From NCBI GenBank assembly GCA_946479705.1, contig CAMLHI010000201.1:1-5089 (forward strand): a stretch of DNA of 5,089 nucleotides. Direction: 5' to 3'. The stretch is from an uncultured Oxalobacteraceae bacterium. Lineage in GTDB: Bacteria; Pseudomonadota; Gammaproteobacteria; Burkholderiales; Burkholderiaceae. Positions 1 through 5,089 of this stretch are shown one piece after another. Both the position numbers and the translations under genes were made by a program. The notes under the pieces are model-generated. The model was given only the letters and a program-made list of their open reading frames with translations. It made no database searches and was not told the DNA's origin. Positions within the stretch are counted from its first letter, which is position 1, and each line of letters opens with the position of its first letter.

Positions 1-239
1 CCTTCGACGTAGACCGACGAACCCTTCTTCAGGTACTGCCCAACGATCTCGGCCAGGCGGCCGAAGAACGAAATGCGATGCCATTCGGTCAGCTCTTTTT
101 GTTCGCCAGTGTTGCGGTCCTTCGATTTGTACGAAGTGGCCACGGCGATGTTGGCGATGGCGTCACCGCTGGGCATGTAGCGGATTTCCGGATCCCGCCC
201 CAGGTTGCCGACGATGATGACTTTGTTGACTGATGCCAT
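1..239 (-). CDS. ssb: Single-stranded DNA-binding protein SSB, N-terminal part (3' end beyond the window)
   Basis: SSB binds single-stranded DNA as a tetramer during replication, recombination and repair, and recruits partners through a C-terminal acidic tip. Only about 80 N-terminal residues are visible; the rest of the OB fold, the flexible linker and the tip lie beyond the left edge. The start ([20 protein letters not shown]), then YMPSG near residues 21-25, [15 protein letters not shown] near 51-65 and [12 protein letters not shown] near 69-80, match the proteobacterial SSB OB fold almost position by position. The tryptophan of the EWHR motif (residue 53), which corresponds to a DNA-stacking Trp in E. 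coli SSB, is present. The ATG at 239 is chosen because AGGAG lies at a good distance upstream and the family N-terminus begins exactly there. The gene is divergent from uvrA across a 307-bp region containing a LexA box, so partial SOS control is plausible. Identification is secure; whether the C-terminus is intact cannot be seen. Confidence 0.96.
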   Translation of the reverse strand, partial: MASVNKVIIVGNLGRDPEIRYMPSGDAIANIAVATSYKSKDRNTGEQKELTEWHRISFFGRLAEIVGQYLKKGSSVYVE

Positions 240-245
240 GTAATG

Positions 246-250
246 CTCCT
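246..250 (-). promoter_or_regulatory. Shine-Dalgarno site of ssb
   Basis: Read on the minus strand, AGGAG ends six bases before the ATG at 239 (AACAGGAGCATTACATG). This is a strong, well-placed ribosome binding site and fixes the ssb start. Confidence 0.85.
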
Positions 251-314
251 GTTGAACTGCGGCGCGCTCCGCAGTGCGATTGTCGTGATAGGCCGTATGA
301 ATACGTAAACAACG

Positions 315-343
315 ATTATAAGCCAGTCGCGCCCCAAGGAACA
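315..343 (-). promoter_or_regulatory. Probable sigma-70 promoter of ssb
   Basis: On the minus strand there is a consensus -10 hexamer TATAAT at 320-315. A weak -35 candidate, TGTTCC, lies at 343-338 with a 17-base spacer. Transcription would start near 308 and give a leader of about 69 nt. The -10 lies in the context GGCTTATAAT, which also occurs at the marR promoter further right. The LexA box lies about 40-65 bp upstream of the -35 and does not overlap this promoter, so it could provide LexA-independent basal ssb expression. The -10 is seen directly; the promoter assignment is inferred. Confidence 0.6.
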
Positions 344-369
344 CGGTCCCTTATGCACTCGACATGCAT

Positions 370-397
370 TTGCGGACCCAGCCAATACTGGTATTAT
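370..397 (+). promoter_or_regulatory. Possible SOS-regulated uvrA promoter overlapping the LexA box
   Basis: TTGCGG at 370-375 and TATTAT at 392-397 are separated by 16 bases and form a reasonable sigma-70 promoter reading toward uvrA. The -10 lies inside the LexA box, a placement that would allow direct repression. Transcription would start near 404 and give a leader of about 140 nt before the ATG at 547. No better-spaced promoter was found closer to uvrA. This is an inference from hexamer matches only. Confidence 0.45.
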
Positions 398-405
398 ATA
401 CAGTA
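386..405. promoter_or_regulatory. LexA (SOS) box between ssb and uvrA
   Basis: The sequence TACTGGTATTATATACAGTA matches the proteobacterial LexA consensus TACTGT(AT)4ACAGTA, with the core CTGT-N8-ACAG at 388-403 changed only at its fourth base (CTGG). The outer arms AATACTG (384-390) and CAGTATT (401-407) are perfect inverted repeats. LexA dimers bind such sites and are released on RecA-stimulated autocleavage after DNA damage. A LexA box between divergent uvrA and ssb is the known arrangement in E. coli, which supports the call independently. The AT-rich centre also holds -10-like hexamers on both strands, so bound LexA could block polymerase in either direction. Confidence 0.88.
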
Positions 406-535
406 TTTAATTCGCGGATATCTGACCCATATCAAGACCTCCCGTTCGCGCTTGCCGCCTCAGCCGCTGCAGCGCACCCAACGCCGCGACGCAAACCCCG
501 CTATAGTTACGCGCTGACCCTGCTAGGGCATATAT

Positions 536-539
536 AAGG
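536..539 (+). promoter_or_regulatory. Shine-Dalgarno site of uvrA (modest)
   Basis: AAGG ends seven bases before the ATG at 547 (TATATAAGGCAAGCACATG). It is a short but correctly spaced ribosome binding site. It supports this start, which also matches the conserved UvrA N-terminus. Confidence 0.6.
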
Positions 540-546
540 CAAGCAC

Positions 547-3408
<2,862 letters not shown>

Positions 3409-3493
3409 CCTGTTGAAAGAAAGGATGCAAGCAGCTTCGCCGGCAAGATCATGTCGGCTTATAATGGTAATAAATTAAAAACATCTTGCTGTC
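3409..3493 (+). promoter_or_regulatory. Intergenic gap with probable marR promoter (TATAAT at 3460-3465)
   Basis: A consensus -10 TATAAT lies at 3460-3465 in the context GGCTTATAAT. The best -35 candidate, TTCGCC at 3436-3441 with an 18-base spacer, is weak. Transcription would start near 3472 and give a leader of only about 22 nt. The 15-bp AT-rich imperfect palindrome TTATAATGGTAATAA (3459-3473) covers the -10 and start region, where an autorepressing MarR protein would typically bind. No hairpin followed by a T-run is seen after uvrA, so readthrough from uvrA is possible. Confidence 0.55.
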
Positions 3494-3985
3494 ATGCCGC
3501 TCAAAAACCGCCAACTCGCCAACGCCGTCCAGGAAACCGCCGAGCAGCCGCTCAAGCAGGACGTGCTACTGAACCTGCTTGGCTACAATTTCCGCCGCGC
3601 CTATCTGACCGTCATGCCGCTGTTCTTGGAACGCATGGCCCAGCATGCCCTGCGGGCGGTGGACCTGTCGGTGCTGAGCCTGTTGAAGGCCAATCCGAAC
3701 ATGACGCAAAAGCGCCTGTCGCTGGCGATCAATGTGTCGCCGCCGAACCTGGCGATCCTGCTGGACGGGCTGGAAAGGCGCGGGCTGCTGCTGCGTCAGC
3801 GCAATCCCTTCGACAAGCGCTCGCAAACCCTGGTCTTGACGGCGGAAGGCCTGCAGCTGTGCAACAAGGCGGAACAGTCCGCGATGGACGCCGATTTCGA
3901 GGCTTGCGGCATGCTCAGCATGGATGAGCGCAAGCAGTTGCTGGCCTTGCTGCAGAAAGTCTTCCTCAGCGGTGATCCGGTCTGA
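3494..3985 (+). CDS. MarR-family winged helix-turn-helix transcriptional regulator
   Basis: The product is a 163-residue cytoplasmic DNA-binding regulator. Members of this family bind palindromic operators as dimers and usually repress nearby genes until a small ligand or oxidant releases them. The N-terminal helices (about 1-60) would form part of the dimer interface. The helix-turn-helix spans MTQKRLSLAIN (70-80) and VSPPNLAILLDGLERRGLL (81-99). The wing follows with RQRNPFDKRSQTLVLTAEG (101-119), including the family's D-x-R signature (D107, K108, R109). C-terminal helices complete the dimer domain. Length is usual for the family. The ATG at 3494 has no Shine-Dalgarno site, but an in-frame stop at 3476-3478 rules out a longer form. 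A second in-frame ATG at 3614 (codon 41) would remove dimerisation helices. The gene follows uvrA by 85 bp, has its own TATAAT and converges on pckG. Ligand and targets cannot be deduced; no co-transcribed efflux pump or enzyme is in view. Confidence 0.87.
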   Translation: MPLKNRQLANAVQETAEQPLKQDVLLNLLGYNFRRAYLTVMPLFLERMAQHALRAVDLSVLSLLKANPNMTQKRLSLAINVSPPNLAILLDGLERRGLLLRQRNPFDKRSQTLVLTAEGLQLCNKAEQSAMDADFEACGMLSMDERKQLLALLQKVFLSGDPV

Positions 3986-4001
3986 AGAGATCGCACTATA
4001 A

Positions 4002-4032
4002 AAAAACGGCGCGTGGATCACGCGCCGTTTTT
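4002..4032. terminator. Bidirectional intrinsic terminator between marR and pckG
   Basis: A perfect inverted repeat has arms at 4002-4015 and 4019-4032 around the 3-base loop GAT. Its GC-rich core is CGGCGCGTG/CACGCGCCG, flanked by an A-run on the left and a T-run on the right. It therefore forms a hairpin followed by a U-tract when read in either direction. It lies 17 bp after the marR stop and 23 bp after the pckG stop, so it serves both convergent genes. Confidence 0.93.
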
Positions 4033-4054
4033 CATTGAGACTGCCGCTGGGCGC

Positions 4055-5089
4055 TTATGACGCCAGCCGCTGTTCCAGAGCGGTCTTGGTGTCGACCAGC
4101 TCCTTCGGCAGATGGTAGGCGAGCTTGTCGAACAGCTCGTTATGCAGGGCCAGTTCAGCCTTCCAGGCATCCTTGTCGATCGAGGTGATGGTGTCGAACT
4201 GCTCCTGGGTGAAGGACAGGCCGTCCCAGTTCAGGTCGCCGAAGCGCGGGGACACGCCGAATACATTCCCGGCGCCTTCGGCAACGCTGCCGTCGATGCG
4301 GTCGATGCGGTCGAGCATCCATTTCAGCACGCGCATATTGTCGCCAAAGCCGGGCCAGACGAACTTGCCGTCGGCATCGGTGCGGAACCAGTTGACGCAG
4401 TAGATCTTCGGCAGCGTGGCGCCCTTGCCTTCCAGCTTCTGGCCCATGTCGAGCCAGTGCTGGAAGTAGTCGCTCATGTTGTAGCCCATGAAAGGCAGCA
4501 TGGCGAACGGATCGCGCCGCACGATGCCTTGCTGGCCGGCGGCCGCGGCCGTGGTCTCGGAACCCATGGTGGCCGCCATGTACACGCCTTCGACCCAGTT
4601 GCGCGCTTCGGTCACCAGCGGCACGGTGGTGGAGCGGCGGCCGCCGAAGATGAAGGCCGACAGCGGCACGCCGGCGGGATCGTCCCAGCTCGGGTCGATC
4701 ACCGGGTTCTGGGTCGCGGCCACGGTGAAGCGCGCGTTCGGGTGCGCGGCCTTGGTGCCCGAGGCCGGGGTCCAGTCCTTGCCCTGCCAGTCGATCAGGT
4801 GATCCGGGGCTTGCTTGGTCAAGCCTTCCCACCACACGTCGCCATCGTCGGTCAGCGCGACGTTGGTGAAGATGGTGTTCTCGCGCATCGAGGCCATGCA
4901 GTTGAAGTTGGTCTTTTCATTGGTGCCGGGAGCCACGCCGAAATAGCCGGCTTCCGGATTGATCGCGTACAGGCGGCCATCGGCGCCCGGCTTGATCCAG
5001 GCGATGTCGTCGCCGATGGTGGTGACCTTCCAGCCCTTGAAGCTGGCCGGCGGAATCAGCATGGCGAAGTTGGTCTTGCCGCAGGCCGA
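4055..5089 (-). CDS. pckG: Phosphoenolpyruvate carboxykinase (GTP), C-terminal part (5' end beyond the window)
   Basis: This enzyme converts oxaloacetate and GTP to phosphoenolpyruvate, CO2 and GDP, the entry step of gluconeogenesis from TCA intermediates, in the cytoplasm. The visible 344 residues are a little over half of a protein that is usually about 600-620 long. The reading frame is open to the right edge, so the methionine at 5062 is internal and not the start. The fragment begins in the P-loop [10 protein letters not shown] (residues 1-10 of the fragment), with the reactive active-site cysteine and the nucleotide-binding lysine. It continues with GDDIAWIKP (26-34, metal-binding kinase-2 region), [12 protein letters not shown] (148-159), the mobile lid MGSETTAAA (175-183), [11 protein letters not shown] (199-209) and FVWPGFGDN (243-251), which build the guanine site. 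These motifs separate it from the unrelated-looking ATP-type PckA. The stop is TAA at 4057-4055, followed by the shared terminator. A 9-bp tandem repeat encodes DRIDRID at fragment residues 260-266. No defect is seen. Confidence 0.96.
   Translation of the reverse strand, partial: SACGKTNFAMLIPPASFKGWKVTTIGDDIAWIKPGADGRLYAINPEAGYFGVAPGTNEKTNFNCMASMRENTIFTNVALTDDGDVWWEGLTKQAPDHLIDWQGKDWTPASGTKAAHPNARFTVAATQNPVIDPSWDDPAGVPLSAFIFGGRRSTTVPLVTEARNWVEGVYMAATMGSETTAAAAGQQGIVRRDPFAMLPFMGYNMSDYFQHWLDMGQKLEGKGATLPKIYCVNWFRTDADGKFVWPGFGDNMRVLKWMLDRIDRIDGSVAEGAGNVFGVSPRFGDLNWDGLSFTQEQFDTITSIDKDAWKAELALHNELFDKLAYHLPKELVDTKTALEQRLAS

Larger units (their letters stand above)
240..546. other. Divergent intergenic control region between ssb and uvrA
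   Basis: This 307-bp stretch carries no credible gene. It contains the ssb ribosome binding site and promoter, the LexA box, a possible uvrA promoter and the uvrA ribosome binding site. Its middle part (about 380-435) is clearly more AT-rich than the flanking coding DNA. Two small inverted repeats with 5-bp arms and 7-bp spacers flank the LexA box: ATGCA/TGCAT at 353-369 and GATAT/ATATC at 417-433. They are too short to assign a function. The segment from about 435 to 500, which would be uvrA leader, is GC-rich and shows no recognisable motif. Confidence 0.8.

Noticed and set aside
353..369. ATGCA/TGCAT inverted repeat as an operator
   Set aside because: Arms of 5 bp with a 7-bp spacer are expected by chance in a region of this size and match no known regulator site.
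502..507. TATAGT as a -10 element for uvrA
   Set aside because: No -35-like hexamer lies 16-18 bases upstream, where the sequence is GC-rich.
233..517. A 94-codon plus-strand frame across the ssb-uvrA gap
   Set aside because: It starts inside ssb, runs across the LexA box and the promoters, has no ribosome binding site and no domain-like sequence.
508..536. TTACGC plus TATATA with a 17-base spacer as a uvrA promoter
   Set aside because: Transcription would begin about three bases before the ATG and exclude the ribosome binding site. The -35 match is poor, so the AT-rich bases are better read as part of the translation initiation region.
3563..3565. GTG at codon 24 as an alternative marR start
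   Set aside because: The nearby AGG is only two bases away, too close to act as a ribosome binding site, and this start would cut into the N-terminal dimerisation helix.
3566..4021. A 151-codon minus-strand frame antisense to marR
   Set aside because: It begins within the terminator hairpin, is an antisense shadow of a well-supported MarR gene, and has no family features.
4155..4835. A 226-codon minus-strand frame within pckG in another phase
   Set aside because: It is an R/H/G/P-rich shadow of pckG with no domain, while the overlapping frame carries all PEPCK motifs.

Overview
The window looks like ordinary chromosomal housekeeping DNA from a GC-rich betaproteobacterium, probably Burkholderiales and possibly the Oxalobacteraceae (a Massilia- or Janthinobacterium-like lineage). 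This placement is inferred from the protein character of SSB, UvrA and GTP-type PEP carboxykinase, the high-GC third codon positions and the promoter style; no database search was possible. No mobile element, CRISPR array, tRNA or rRNA is visible.

Layout from left to right. Positions 1-239 (minus) hold the N-terminal half of ssb, cut by the window edge. Positions 240-546 are a 307-bp divergent control region with a near-perfect LexA (SOS) box at 386-405, a good ssb-directed -10 element at 315-320, and Shine-Dalgarno sites for both genes. Positions 547-3408 (plus) hold complete uvrA, a 953-residue class I UvrA with two ABC ATPase halves and all zinc ligands. Positions 3409-3493 are a short AT-rich gap with a TATAAT promoter. 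Positions 3494-3985 (plus) hold a complete MarR-family regulator whose leader has no Shine-Dalgarno site. Positions 4002-4032 form a strong bidirectional hairpin terminator. Positions 4055-5089 (minus) hold the C-terminal 344 residues of GTP-dependent phosphoenolpyruvate carboxykinase (pckG), which runs off the right edge at its P-loop.

Functionally, ssb and uvrA form a divergent DNA-repair pair with one shared LexA site, the same logic as the classical Escherichia coli uvrA-ssb arrangement: SSB coats single-stranded DNA and UvrA finds bulky lesions for nucleotide excision repair. The MarR regulator and pckG are convergent and separated by the shared terminator. Nothing in the sequence links the regulator to gluconeogenesis.

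I found no convincing previously undescribed system. The points most worth a second look are the LexA box overlapping possible -10 elements on both strands, the absence of an intervening gene between ssb and uvrA, the Shine-Dalgarno-less marR start with an AT-rich palindrome over its promoter, and the absence of a visible terminator after uvrA.
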